From Romboutsia_C sp015668195 (GTDB lineage: Bacteria > Bacillota > Clostridia > Peptostreptococcales > Peptostreptococcaceae), in the NCBI RefSeq assembly GCF_015668195.1, contig NZ_JADPFC010000004.1, positions 124,001 to 188,000 of the forward strand: a stretch of DNA of 64,000 bases. The letters run 5' to 3'. The notes beneath the pieces were generated by a model. The model was not told the origin of the DNA and searched no databases. It saw nothing but the letters and a program-made list of their open reading frames with translations. How positions within the stretch are numbered: position 1 is the first letter of the stretch; the number at the start of each line of letters is the position of its first letter. This document shows, piece by piece, positions 32,491 through 42,799 of the stretch. Both the position numbers and the translations under genes were made by a program.

Positions 32491-33786
32491 ATGAATAAAG
32501 GATTTAAGAATTTTAAGAAAAAGGCTATAGGCTTGTCTCTTGCACTTTGCTTAACAATAGCAAACTTAGGAGTTGTATTTGCTGATGGTTCACGTGTTGT
32601 TACGCTAGGTGCTAACTTAAACCCTTCTCAAAGAGAACAAATGTTAAAATACTTTGGCGTTAACGAAAATCAAGCAGTTATAATAGAAGTTAACAATAAA
32701 GAAGAAAGAGAATACTTACAAGGAGTTGCAACTGAAGAACAATTAGGTAAAGTTACTATGTCTTGTTCTTATGTTGAACCAACTAAAAAAGGTAATGGAA
32801 TAAATGTTAAAACTGCAAACTTAACTTGGGTAACTAGTGCGATGATAGCTACTACTTTATCTACTGCAGGAATAGAAAATGCTAACGTAATAGCAGCAGC
32901 TCCATTTCCTGTATCTGGTACTGGTGCCTTAACAGGTGTTATGAAGGCATTTGAAGATGCTACAGGTAAGTCACTTTCTGAAGAGAAAAAAGAACTAGCT
33001 ACAGAAGAATTAGTTACTACTGGTGATTTAGGTGATTCAATAGGTCAAGATAAAGCTACTGGTGTTATAAATGATATAAAAACAGAAATCATAAAAAATA
33101 ATACTAAGGATACAGTTCAAATTGCTGATACTATAAACAATATAACTAATAACTATAATGTTAATCTATCTGATGAGCAATTTAAACAAATAGAAGCTTT
33201 AATGACAAAAATAGCTAACCAAGACTACAATTACAATGACATGAAAGATACTTTAGAAAATGTATCTAATGTTGTTGAAGATAACTTAAAAGATCTTGGT
33301 GAAAGTATACAAAAATCTGGAATACTTGATACTATAAAAGGGTGGTTTGAAGGTATTGGAGATTGGTTTGGTAATTTATTTAGTAAAGATCAAAATAAGG
33401 ATTTAGGTATACTTGAAAATACTAATGACCAAATGTTAGGTGAAAATGCTACTATAAATGCAACAGATGACAAAGCTGTTAATTTACCATCTAGTGAAGA
33501 AGTTGAAGGATTCTTTGCAAAAGTATGGAACTGGTTCACAGGACTATTCACATCTGATAAAAAAGCTCCAACTGAAGAATCAATGCCTAATAATACAACA
33601 ACTACAAATGAGGGAAGTTCAAATGTAGAAAATAATAATAATGAAGATAAAGATGTACCAGTATCAAATGTAGAAAATAATAATTCACAAGATACTACAA
33701 ATAGTGAGAGTAATTCTACTGAAACACCATCACAAAATACAAATCAAAATGATAGTTCAAGCACAGAAATACCTCCTGCACAGTAA
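32491..33786 (+). CDS. Secreted DUF1002 domain protein
   Basis: A 431-residue exported protein from the ATG at 32491, which has GAAAGG 10 bases upstream. The signal peptide covers about 1-32 (basic start, LSLALCLTIANLGVVFA). The DUF1002 (YpuA-like) region covers about 33-290: the VVTLGANLNPSQREQMLKYFG opening and the TANLTWVTSAMIATTLSTAGIENANVIAAAPFPVSGTGALTG block are characteristic. Then come two Trp/Phe-rich amphipathic segments (WFEGIGDWFGNLF and VWNWFTGLF) and a Ser/Thr/Asn-rich disordered tail. No LPXTG or transmembrane anchor ends the protein, so the amphipathic segments may hold it at the membrane. Function unknown. Confidence 0.87.
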   Translation: MNKGFKNFKKKAIGLSLALCLTIANLGVVFADGSRVVTLGANLNPSQREQMLKYFGVNENQAVIIEVNNKEEREYLQGVATEEQLGKVTMSCSYVEPTKKGNGINVKTANLTWVTSAMIATTLSTAGIENANVIAAAPFPVSGTGALTGVMKAFEDATGKSLSEEKKELATEELVTTGDLGDSIGQDKATGVINDIKTEIIKNNTKDTVQIADTINNITNNYNVNLSDEQFKQIEALMTKIANQDYNYNDMKDTLENVSNVVEDNLKDLGESIQKSGILDTIKGWFEGIGDWFGNLFSKDQNKDLGILENTNDQMLGENATINATDDKAVNLPSSEEVEGFFAKVWNWFTGLFTSDKKAPTEESMPNNTTTTNEGSSNVENNNNEDKDVPVSNVENNNSQDTTNSESNSTETPSQNTNQNDSSSTEIPPAQ

Positions 33787-33813
33787 AATTAATTTGCAAA
33801 ATGTATATAAATT

Positions 33814-33847
33814 AAAAGGTATCAGATTATAATCTGATACCTTTTTA
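33814..33847. terminator. Bidirectional terminator
   Basis: A perfect 32-bp palindrome (AAAAGGTATCAGATTA and its complement) lies between the convergent DUF1002 gene and the ABC permease gene. Confidence 0.9.
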
Positions 33848-33864
33848 TATTATAATTTATTATT

Positions 33865-36270
33865 CTATTCACTATATCTTACTCTATCTATTAATGACTC
33901 TTTCTTAAATAACTTATTTATAAATCTTCCTATAAATAACTGAACTAGAATCATTGTTATTGCAAGTAATGTTGTAGGTATTATAGGGAATTTGTAAACT
34001 GCATAGTGCATCCCAGTATTTTGCATAACTTTATATGCTATATATCCAATGATACTACCTACACTCAGAGATGAAATTAGTGTAATACTTGTATAAAATA
34101 AGCCTTCTAGTTTTAACATTTTAAGTAACTGTTTATCACTCATACCTATAGCTTGAAGTATACCTATTTCTCTTTTTCTAGATATCATACTAGTTATAAT
34201 AGTGTTTATAAGATTTACTAAACTTATAGCTCCTATAACTCCAACTAATGAATACCCCATAGAATTAGTTGTGAAAAACATTTTTTCGTTAGTCTCTACT
34301 TCATCTTTGAAGCTACTGTACTCTAAATTATTATAATTAGATGATATATCAGTAAGTACTTTGTTTATTTCTCTTTCTTTGTTTTTGTCTACATTAACAC
34401 TTATAGATGTGTTGTACTTACTATCTTTTATAAAATCAATACTAGTTATAAACCCTCCTCCATAATGAGCACTTGTTACTGCCTGTACTTTAACTTCTTT
34501 TTCTATTTTTTTATTTCCTTCATAATAATACAATTTTACAACATCTCCAACTTCTAGTTCTAACCAATGCTCTGCTGCTGAATTTATTATTATTTCTTCT
34601 CCACTTTTTAGCTTATCTATATTTATTTTTCCAGATAAAATATTTTCATCTAAGGACTTTATCATTTCGTCACTATATACACCTATACTATCTTCTATTT
34701 CTTTTAAGTCTGGCTCTTCTTTTTTATATCTACCTTGATTTTGTGTAAATACACTCACTTCTCTTATTTCATTTACATTTTTAACTCCATCTAAAGACTT
34801 TATATTTTGTATAAATTCTTTATTTAAAGGATTATTTTTTATAAAGTTCTCTTTTTCTTTTTCATAATCAAAGCCCATATATTTTATCTTAAATTCAAAA
34901 TCCCCTGGCATACTTTGCCTTACCATTTTTTCAGAGTTTATGCAACTTATTACTGTTGATGTACTCATTATAAGTATTCCACTTAAAACTAATGACAAAA
35001 GAGTTGTTGTTGTACGTTTTTTGTTTCTAGATAAATTAGCCTTAGTAAGTCTTATAACATCTAAATCTATATATCCTTTTCTATTTTTCTTTTTAGAGTT
35101 ACTATTTTCATTATATTTTATTGCTTCAACTGGAGATATCTTAGATACTATTTTCATAGGTTTTAAAAGAGATATATAAACTGTTAAAAATGTAAGTAAT
35201 ATACACACTATTATTATATTTATATTTACAATAAATTCATATTCTATTCCCATTTCATTTCCTAAGTTTATCATTGTGTTTATTAAAGATTTACTGACAA
35301 AGTATCCTAAAATTACTCCTATTGGTATTGATATTAACGTTAGTATCATACCCTCTCTAAATACTATATTTCTTATTTGCTTTTTAGTAGTTCCTATAGC
35401 TTTTAATTTCCCAAATTCTTGTATCTTATTTACTATTGATATGTAGAATATATTATATATAACAAGTATTGAAGATGCTATTACAACTAAAGCAATAACT
35501 ACTCCTGTTAATATAAAAGTAGTGTCTGGCTTCATCCACATTAAATATGCATCATTAAACTTGATATTTTCTTCATCTACTCCAAATGTTTTTCCGATTT
35601 CAGTTATTTTTTCTCTTATTTCATCTTGTGATAATTTATCTTCATTTTTGAGTCTAACAGTAGCTCTTAGTTTATTATTGTATCCTTCTTTTTCTATAAG
35701 TTCCTTGGATACTACCATGCTATGTAACTTATTTGCTTCTCCAGTAATATTTTTAGGAAGTATCCCACTTAATATAAATTCTTTTTCTACAAAATCTCCT
35801 TTTGTATCATGATAGCTAATATTTATTTTTTCGCCTATTTTAGCTTCATATCCAAGCACTGATAAAATTGTTTCATCCATCGCTATTTCATTATGTTTTA
35901 TAGGGGCTTTTCCATCTATTAATTTCATATTAGATAACTCAAGCCCATTTTCATCTATATACGCTATAGAAATACCTCTATCATCAATTTCATTTTTACC
36001 TAATTGAAAACTATTTTCTCCAAGTATTTCTATATCTTTATGTCTTTTTATTTTATCAACAGTTTCTTGTTCTAATTTTCTATAATATCCATGAGAATTA
36101 CCATAATTTTTTATTGTGAGTTGTTTTTGATTTTCAATCATATTACTTGTTATTATACCTATTGATATAAGTAGACATGTCGTTAGTGCTATAGTTAATA
36201 TAACCATAATATTTTTTAGTTTATTAGCTTTTAGGTTACTTTTTACTATACTATTTATCATATTACTCAT
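33865..36270 (-). CDS. FtsX/MacB-type ABC transporter permease
   Basis: An 801-residue permease with the duplicated FtsX layout: an N-terminal helix (about 16-36), a large extracellular domain, three helices (about 255-375), a linker, then a fifth helix (about 420-440), a second extracellular domain and three C-terminal helices. This is the Vex/MacB-like family of peptide, lipid or antimicrobial exporters. It overlaps the ATPase gene by 8 bases and is coupled to it. The two-component genes upstream suggest inducible expression by an envelope-active compound. Confidence 0.9.
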   Translation of the reverse strand: MSNMINSIVKSNLKANKLKNIMVILTIALTTCLLISIGIITSNMIENQKQLTIKNYGNSHGYYRKLEQETVDKIKRHKDIEILGENSFQLGKNEIDDRGISIAYIDENGLELSNMKLIDGKAPIKHNEIAMDETILSVLGYEAKIGEKINISYHDTKGDFVEKEFILSGILPKNITGEANKLHSMVVSKELIEKEGYNNKLRATVRLKNEDKLSQDEIREKITEIGKTFGVDEENIKFNDAYLMWMKPDTTFILTGVVIALVVIASSILVIYNIFYISIVNKIQEFGKLKAIGTTKKQIRNIVFREGMILTLISIPIGVILGYFVSKSLINTMINLGNEMGIEYEFIVNINIIIVCILLTFLTVYISLLKPMKIVSKISPVEAIKYNENSNSKKKNRKGYIDLDVIRLTKANLSRNKKRTTTTLLSLVLSGILIMSTSTVISCINSEKMVRQSMPGDFEFKIKYMGFDYEKEKENFIKNNPLNKEFIQNIKSLDGVKNVNEIREVSVFTQNQGRYKKEEPDLKEIEDSIGVYSDEMIKSLDENILSGKINIDKLKSGEEIIINSAAEHWLELEVGDVVKLYYYEGNKKIEKEVKVQAVTSAHYGGGFITSIDFIKDSKYNTSISVNVDKNKEREINKVLTDISSNYNNLEYSSFKDEVETNEKMFFTTNSMGYSLVGVIGAISLVNLINTIITSMISRKREIGILQAIGMSDKQLLKMLKLEGLFYTSITLISSLSVGSIIGYIAYKVMQNTGMHYAVYKFPIIPTTLLAITMILVQLFIGRFINKLFKKESLIDRVRYSE

Positions 36271-36946
36271 TTAAAGCACCTTCCTTTAGCACTTTACCAT
36301 CTTCTATTATTATTACCCTCTCACCCATTTGTGCTATAGTTTCATCATGTGTTATCATGACTAAAGTTTGTGAGTATCTTTTAACCATATTTTTAAGAAG
36401 TGTTATAACTTCATCACTAGTTTTTGAGTCTAAGTTTCCTGTTGGCTCATCTGCTAGTATTATAGATGGTTTAAATGCTAATGCTCTAGCTATAGCAACT
36501 CTTTGTTGTTGCCCTCCTGATAAAGTATTAGGTAGACTATCTTTTTTAGTTTCTAATCCTAAATTTTTTAATATATCTTCTATAAAATCTACATCAACTT
36601 TTTTACTATCTAGTCCAATTGGAAGTACTATATTCTCCCATACATTTAAACTAGGTATAAGATTATAATACTGAAATATAAATCCTATTTTTCTTCTTCT
36701 AAATATTGCTAGTTCATCATCTTTTAAAGAAAATATATCCTTATTATCTATATATACATTTCCACTAGTTGGTCTATCAAGTCCCCCTAGCATATGAAGT
36801 AATGTACTTTTACCTGACCCTGATTTTCCTACTATACAAACAAACTCGCCTTTATTTATAGAAATTGAGTTGTTGTCTATGGCTTTAACTAAATTTTCAT
36901 TTTCTCCATAGTATTTTTTTAAATTTTTAGTTTCTAAGACCTTCAT
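36263..36946 (-). CDS. ABC transporter ATP-binding protein (MacB/LolD type)
   Basis: A 227-residue ATPase with Walker A GKSGSGKST, Q-loop FQYYNLIP, signature LSGGQQQRVAIARAL, Walker B ILADEPTGNLD and H-loop MITHD. It belongs to the subfamily that energises FtsX/MacB permeases and overlaps the permease gene. It lies 162 bases downstream of the histidine kinase gene on the same strand. Confidence 0.96.
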   Translation of the reverse strand: MKVLETKNLKKYYGENENLVKAIDNNSISINKGEFVCIVGKSGSGKSTLLHMLGGLDRPTSGNVYIDNKDIFSLKDDELAIFRRRKIGFIFQYYNLIPSLNVWENIVLPIGLDSKKVDVDFIEDILKNLGLETKKDSLPNTLSGGQQQRVAIARALAFKPSIILADEPTGNLDSKTSDEVITLLKNMVKRYSQTLVMITHDETIAQMGERVIIIEDGKVLKEGALNE

Positions 36947-37108
36947 AATCCTACCTCCAATATATAAGCTCTATGTTTTACTTTATTAATTAGATAAGTT
37001 ATACCTTAAATTTCATTAAGCTCTTTTGTAAAACTATTATTTATATTTTAAGTACTAACTAATCTTTATACTTATATATTAACTTCCTATTATTTCATCT
37101 TTATGTCA

Positions 37109-38353
37109 TTAAATATTGCATTTTTGCAATAATAAAGAGAAGGTAGTTCCTTTATCTATATTTTTGTTGCATATTATATTTCCACCTTGTGCTTGTAGTA
37201 TCTTTCTACTTAAGTAAAGTCCAACCCCTGAGCCTTCAGTATTTTTAACCATATCATTATTAACCCTATAAAACCTTTTAAACACATTGTTTATCTCGTT
37301 TTTTTCTATTCCTATACCATTATCTTTTATATCAATTCTAAAATAATTTATGCTTTTAGATGTGCTTATATTTATGTGTCCACCCTTTTTGGTATATTTT
37401 ACAGCATTGTCAACTACATTAAATATTGCTTCTTCTGTCCATTTTGGGTCGTGATATAATTTTATATCTTCAAATTCATCTACACTTATGTTTATATTTT
37501 TATCCATAGCTTTTAAATATAATGAGTTTATTGCTTTCACTATCGTTTGCTTTATACTTTTGTTTTCTTCTCTTATTTCAATCATTTTGCTTTCTAATCT
37601 TGATATATTAATTAAAGCATCTATTAAATTATGTAATTTACTTATTACACCTTCATTTTTATCTAAAAATATTTTTCTATCTTCTTCATTTATCTCTTCT
37701 TTAAGTATAGAATTGTATAACTTTAGGGATGCTAGCGGAGTTTTTAATTGATGTGATATATCTGTTACTAATTCTTTTAAGTCATCTCTTTCGCATTTTA
37801 GCTTATTTCTTTCTACATCTAACTTTTTACCTAAATCACTTAGTCTAGATATTACCCCCGAAAATACCCCTTCTTCTATTTCTTCATTAACTTTATAATT
37901 ATCATTTATAAAATTATCTATATAATCTGAAATACTTTGAGCAAATTCTATAAACTTCTTAAATATAATATTGAATAAGAAAATATTTATAATGACTAAT
38001 AATAAGCTTATAATTAAAAATAAAAACACCAATTTATTAGAATAATCTTTAAAGTTATTATCTTTAAATATATTATTTTCATTGTATCCATATCTATTTA
38101 TTATTTCTTTTCCTTTTAAACTTATATCTTTATTATCTTCTTTAAGTGCATCAATAATTTCTAGCTCTTCCCCTGGATATTTAACTATCAAAGCTCCTAT
38201 TATCCGATTAGTTACATCCATTTGTTTATTATAAATTAAGTTTAATTGATTTATATGAATTATGTTCAAAATTATTATAGATATTATTATTAATACACTA
38301 CTTAAGATAATACTTCTCTTAATAATCGGTTCTTTATTTATAGATTTAATCAT
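37109..38353 (-). CDS. Sensor histidine kinase
   Basis: A 414-residue kinase: transmembrane helix 1 (about 12-34), an extracytoplasmic loop of about 70 residues, transmembrane helix 2 (about 108-130), then the dimerisation domain with phospho-accepting His in DISHQLKTPLASLK. The ATPase has N-box IFNVVDNAVKYT, DNGIGIE, FKRFYR and GSGVGLYLSRKI. The extracellular loop is longer than in BceS-type kinases, so it may sense its ligand directly. I use the ATG at 38353, which overlaps the regulator's stop as ATGA; the GTG 12 bases upstream abuts the ribosome binding site. Confidence 0.93.
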   Translation of the reverse strand: MIKSINKEPIIKRSIILSSVLIIISIIILNIIHINQLNLIYNKQMDVTNRIIGALIVKYPGEELEIIDALKEDNKDISLKGKEIINRYGYNENNIFKDNNFKDYSNKLVFLFLIISLLLVIINIFLFNIIFKKFIEFAQSISDYIDNFINDNYKVNEEIEEGVFSGVISRLSDLGKKLDVERNKLKCERDDLKELVTDISHQLKTPLASLKLYNSILKEEINEEDRKIFLDKNEGVISKLHNLIDALINISRLESKMIEIREENKSIKQTIVKAINSLYLKAMDKNINISVDEFEDIKLYHDPKWTEEAIFNVVDNAVKYTKKGGHINISTSKSINYFRIDIKDNGIGIEKNEINNVFKRFYRVNNDMVKNTEGSGVGLYLSRKILQAQGGNIICNKNIDKGTTFSLLLQKCNI

Positions 38354-39045
38354 TTTTCTACACACTCCTTAGCCCACATATATCCTACACCTCTTATAGT
38401 CTTTATATATATTGGACTTGAAGTGTTATTTTCAACTTTTTCTCTTAACCTCTTTATATTTACTGCTACTGCATTATCATATACAAATTGACCATCCTGT
38501 TCCCATATACACTCTAATAATTGCTCTTTTGTAAGTATTTGCATGCTATTTTCCATCATATATTTAAGTAGTTTGTACTCATTTTTAGTTAGTACTATTT
38601 CTTCGTTATTTTTTATTATTTTTATATCTTTTAGATTGAATTTAATATCTTCACATACTATATATTGGCTACTACTTTCATTATCCTTAATTCTTTTAAT
38701 TAAAGAATTTACCTTAGCCATAAATATCATTAGACTAAAGGGCTTAGTTATATAATCATCCGCTCCTACATTATATCCATTTATTATATTAAATTCTTGA
38801 TCTAATGCACTTAAAAATAGTATTAATACATTACTATTTTTTCTTATTTCTTCACAAAAACTAAGCCCATCTCCATCAGGTAAGTTTATATCAGATATTA
38901 TCAAATCAATCTTATTACTATAAAAATATGTTTTAGCTTCTTTTATATTATAAGAAGTAAACACATTATATCCTTCTTTTTTAAGCATAAAGCTTATCCC
39001 CTCATTTAATGCTTCATCATCTTCTAACAGTAATATATTTCTCAT
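38350..39045 (-). CDS. OmpR/PhoB-family response regulator
   Basis: A 231-residue regulator. The receiver domain has EDDE near the N-terminus, phospho-acceptor Asp in LIISDINLPDGDG, and Lys in DDYITKPF. The C-terminal winged helix ends IKTIRGVGYMWA. It is first in the regulator-kinase pair and most likely controls the ABC exporter downstream. Confidence 0.95.
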   Translation of the reverse strand: MRNILLLEDDEALNEGISFMLKKEGYNVFTSYNIKEAKTYFYSNKIDLIISDINLPDGDGLSFCEEIRKNSNVLILFLSALDQEFNIINGYNVGADDYITKPFSLMIFMAKVNSLIKRIKDNESSSQYIVCEDIKFNLKDIKIIKNNEEIVLTKNEYKLLKYMMENSMQILTKEQLLECIWEQDGQFVYDNAVAVNIKRLREKVENNTSSPIYIKTIRGVGYMWAKECVEK

Positions 39046-39499
39046 GTCCCCTCCAAAACCACTTTTTATCTATATTATACCATAATGCATCTTAGTAAGA
39101 TTGTAATACTTGCCTTCTTATTATCGAAATTGATTTAACTTAATAAATAATTTAGATAATTTTATAATTTTTTAAATTTTTCACATTTCATTTATTTAGT
39201 ATATTAATTAATTAAATAAGATATTATATTAGTAAAACCATTTATAAACTTTAAAATTTTTAGTATACATTTCTTTTTTATTTATATTTTAAGTAGTTTA
39301 TATGTATTATATTGTCTTTTTAAAGCGATTTTATTATAATTAATTTAAATAAAAAGCCTTCTAAATTTTTACAAATGAAGACTTTTTCAAGCACATACAT
39401 AAAATTTATATATATCACAATTTTAAAAGAAGTATAATTTCATATGTGCAATAAAAAAGAGGTAAAGGTTACATATAATTAAATTAAGGAGATAATATC
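39046..39499. other. Divergent intergenic region between regulator and aspD
   Basis: About 450 AT-rich bases. A terminator-like hairpin (AAAAAGCCTTC with GAAGACTTTTT, about 39351-39387) stands alone, with no obvious gene ending at it. GCACATA (39391-39397) and TATGTGC (39443-39449) form a wide inverted repeat upstream of aspD. Together they could be an attenuator or operator for aspD, but nothing more definite can be read. Confidence 0.5.
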
Positions 39500-41125
39500 A
39501 TGGAACCGATTAATATTAAAAGACAAGAATTAGAAAACATCTATGGAAAAATCAGTCCATTTGAATTTAAAAATAGACTTTTAGAATTAGCAACTAATCC
39601 TTCTAAGAAAAGTACTCGTACTTTGCTTGATGCAGGAAGAGGTAATCCTAACTGGATAGCACATGCTCCTCGTAACGCATTTTTTACTTTTGGGCATTTT
39701 GCTATTGAAGAAAGTAAACACACTTGGAGTAATGGCCCTTTATCTGGTATGCCAAGAAAAAAAGATATATCTAAAAGATTTTATACATTTTTAGATAACA
39801 ACCCTAATCTTCCAGAGATAAATTTTCTACGTAAAATGGTAGAGTTTTGTGTATACGAACTAGGATTTAATTCTGATGATTTTTTACACGAAATAACTGA
39901 TGCAATAATTGGGGATAACTACCCATTTCCAGATAGAATGCTTATTCATATAGAAAAAATAGTTAAAGCTTATTTAGCTAGAGAACTAAAATACGACACT
40001 TTAAAAGGTGGAGATTTTGACGTTTTTGCTGTTGAAGGTGCTACTGCTGCAATGTGTTATGTATTTGATTCATTAATAGCTAATAATCTACTTTTAAAAG
40101 GTGATAAAATAGCTATAATGACACCAGTATTTACACCATATTTAGAAATACCTCATCTACCAAGATATGAATTTGATGTTGTATATATAAATGCAGATGA
40201 AAAAACTCCTGATGGAAAACATACATGGCAATGTACTGATAAAGAACTTGAAAAGCTTTGTGATAAAGATATAAAAGCTCTATTTGTTGTAAATCCTAGT
40301 AATCCACCATCAGTGGCTATATCTCCTGAAAGTACTAGTAAAATAGTAGATATAGTTAAAAATTATAATCCTGATTTAATGATTATATCTGATGATGTTT
40401 ATGGAACTTTTGTTCATGGATTTAAGTCTTTAATGTCAGAATTACCATACAACACAATAGGTGCTTATTCATACTCTAAATACTTTGGTGTAACAGGTTG
40501 GAGATTAGGTACTCTAGCACTACATCACAACAATGTATTTGATAAACTTATAAATGAACTTCCATACTCTATAAGAAAAAGAACTAATAAAAGATATGCT
40601 GATATGAACACTAATCCTGAAAAAGTACCATTTATAGATAGATTAGTTGCAGATAGTAGACAAGTTGCGCTAAACCATACTGCTGGTCTTTCTACTCCTC
40701 AACAAGTTCAAATGGCATTTTTATCATTAGTTTCTCTTATGGATAACGATGATTCATATAAAAATCTTACAATAGACATATGTAGAACTCGTAAAAAGTT
40801 ATTATTTGATAGTCTTGGTATGGATTTAGAATTTGATAAAAATGATGCATCATACTATACTCAATTTGATGTATTAGATTTAGCTAAAGACTACTATGGG
40901 AAAGATTTCTCTTATTACTTAGAAATAAATTACAATCCTGTAGATATATTATTTGATTTAGCAGAGGAATCATCAATAGTTTTACTAGGTGGTGGTGGAT
41001 TTGCTGGACCTAAGTGGTCTATAAGAATATCACTTGCTAATCTATTTGATGATGCTTATTCTGAAATAGGTCACTCTCTTAAAAAAGTACTAAATAACTA
41101 CTTTAATGAATATAAAAAAGCCTAA
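39500..41125 (+). CDS. aspD: Aspartate 4-decarboxylase (bifunctional aspartate aminotransferase)
   Basis: A 541-residue fold-type I PLP enzyme of the large aspartate beta-decarboxylase family, longer than ordinary aspartate aminotransferases by an N-terminal extension. Typical blocks are TRTLLDAGRGNPNWIA, the WSNGPLSGMPRKKDI segment, VNPSNPPSVAIS, ISDDVYGTF and the Schiff-base Lys in YSYSKYFGVTGWRLG, with Arg in WSIRISLAN. It converts L-aspartate to L-alanine and CO2. Elsewhere aspD pairs with the AspT aspartate/alanine antiporter to make proton motive force; no aspT is adjacent here. ATG follows TTAAGGAGATAATATC. Confidence 0.94.
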   Translation: MEPINIKRQELENIYGKISPFEFKNRLLELATNPSKKSTRTLLDAGRGNPNWIAHAPRNAFFTFGHFAIEESKHTWSNGPLSGMPRKKDISKRFYTFLDNNPNLPEINFLRKMVEFCVYELGFNSDDFLHEITDAIIGDNYPFPDRMLIHIEKIVKAYLARELKYDTLKGGDFDVFAVEGATAAMCYVFDSLIANNLLLKGDKIAIMTPVFTPYLEIPHLPRYEFDVVYINADEKTPDGKHTWQCTDKELEKLCDKDIKALFVVNPSNPPSVAISPESTSKIVDIVKNYNPDLMIISDDVYGTFVHGFKSLMSELPYNTIGAYSYSKYFGVTGWRLGTLALHHNNVFDKLINELPYSIRKRTNKRYADMNTNPEKVPFIDRLVADSRQVALNHTAGLSTPQQVQMAFLSLVSLMDNDDSYKNLTIDICRTRKKLLFDSLGMDLEFDKNDASYYTQFDVLDLAKDYYGKDFSYYLEINYNPVDILFDLAEESSIVLLGGGGFAGPKWSIRISLANLFDDAYSEIGHSLKKVLNNYFNEYKKA

Positions 41126-41131
41126 AAACAC

Positions 41132-41168
41132 AAAAGAGTAATCTTAATTTATTAAGATTACTCTTTTT
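41132..41168. terminator. Bidirectional terminator
   Basis: A 17-bp inverted repeat (AAAAGAGTAATCTTAAT at 41132-41148, complement 41151-41167) between aspD (+) and the ABC-2 permease (-). Confidence 0.9.
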
Positions 41169-41178
41169 ATATAATTAT

Positions 41179-42798
41179 TTATACTTCAAATACTTTATTC
41201 CATATTAACTTAACTAAAATTATTAAACCTATTAAATAAGTTATTTTTAAAAATATGCTACTACTAAGTAAAAAATGGCCTAAGGCTATTACGCCAACAA
41301 ACACCATGGCTTTTATCATAGTTCCTATGTTTGATGCCGTATTAGTGTTTTGATATTCACAAGTAAATGGCATATGCTTTTCATTTAACTTAAAAGTAAT
41401 CATTGATGATAATACAGTAGCTACAAATCCTATTGCTAAATCTATTATAACTTTTGGTGATAAAATTATTATAAATCCTATACTCATTAGTATAAATAAA
41501 GGAAGTACCAAAAGATATATACTAGCTTTAAAAGTTCCTGTATATATATTTTTCTTATTATTTATGGGAAGTATATCATATATCCAACTCGCTTCATATT
41601 CCTTAGAAAATTTAAGAGTTGTTAATATACTTTGGCTCATAAGTACAAAAAAGTATATTAATAGATATGCTGGCTCAGATCTTAGTTCTGCTAGGAAATT
41701 ATTACCGCTCCTAAAGCCACTAATCATCATTAAAAACGGCATAAATGCCCCCATAACTAATGATGGATATACTTTTGTTTTAAATTCTCTATCTTTTTTA
41801 AGAACATCATACACAAAGTTAAAGAATGCTCTTTCTTCTTTATTTTTACATATTAATTTACTAACTTTTATACTTAATTTTTCTTTACATTTTTTATTGA
41901 CATAAGTATTATCATTTAACTTCTGAAGATTATATTCAAATCTTGGTATTAGCTTTACATATACAAATATAGATACTATAGGAACTACAATAGCTAATCC
42001 ACTCATGATTATAATTAAATTGTTTACATCTACATTATATAAAAGATTAAAGCTTGAACCAAACCACATAGGAGGAAGTAGTAAATTCCACAACTTTGGC
42101 TCATATACAAATTGTAAATCTACAAAGGTAAATGCTCTTGCTATAACTTGATATCCTAGTATAAATACTAATATAAATAAAGCTTGAAAAGCATTTAATA
42201 CATCCTTTAACCTTTCTCCACTAAATAATTTTAATATAATAAAATACATTATAGCAGTAACTATAATCATAAATACATTTATTAAAAATATATTTATTAT
42301 AAATAATAATATAAACTTAATATCATATCTAATACTACAAAGTATAGCTGCTACACTTATTGCTAGACTGAGTAATGTCATATATATGAATATATGTGTA
42401 AATTTAGCTGCATTTAATGTTTTTGCATCTACGCCTTTAGTTTCTAATATATCTTTATCATTTATGTCAAGTATTACACTTGAAAAATCTGATACAAATA
42501 CACTTAAAATCATGACCATAAAAAAACTAAAATATACACTCATCTTTACAATAGGGTTAATATCTAGTGTTATAATAGGTGCTGATGCTAACCCAACAAT
42601 TGCATATATTATTAAACTTATATAAAAATTATTTTTATCTTTACTTTCTTCATTTCTACTTATATTGTTTTGCCCACGTCTACCATCCATTATAAGTTTA
42701 TGCTTGACTATGAGTCTCATTAAACTATAATTTACACCAGCTTTAGTATATAAATATTTAAATATATCTAGTATTTTTAAAACAAAAGAGTCTTTCAT
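41179..42798 (-). CDS. ABC-2-type exporter permease, large
   Basis: A 539-residue polytopic membrane protein with about 12 hydrophobic helices in two clusters (about 55-290 and 345-535) around a basic cytoplasmic loop. It is larger than usual ABC-2 permeases and looks like a two-module permease. It begins one base after the ATPase gene ends and is coupled to it. The substrate is unknown. Confidence 0.82.
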   Translation of the reverse strand: MKDSFVLKILDIFKYLYTKAGVNYSLMRLIVKHKLIMDGRRGQNNISRNEESKDKNNFYISLIIYAIVGLASAPIITLDINPIVKMSVYFSFFMVMILSVFVSDFSSVILDINDKDILETKGVDAKTLNAAKFTHIFIYMTLLSLAISVAAILCSIRYDIKFILLFIINIFLINVFMIIVTAIMYFIILKLFSGERLKDVLNAFQALFILVFILGYQVIARAFTFVDLQFVYEPKLWNLLLPPMWFGSSFNLLYNVDVNNLIIIMSGLAIVVPIVSIFVYVKLIPRFEYNLQKLNDNTYVNKKCKEKLSIKVSKLICKNKEERAFFNFVYDVLKKDREFKTKVYPSLVMGAFMPFLMMISGFRSGNNFLAELRSEPAYLLIYFFVLMSQSILTTLKFSKEYEASWIYDILPINNKKNIYTGTFKASIYLLVLPLFILMSIGFIIILSPKVIIDLAIGFVATVLSSMITFKLNEKHMPFTCEYQNTNTASNIGTMIKAMVFVGVIALGHFLLSSSIFLKITYLIGLIILVKLIWNKVFEV

Positions 42799-42799
42799 G

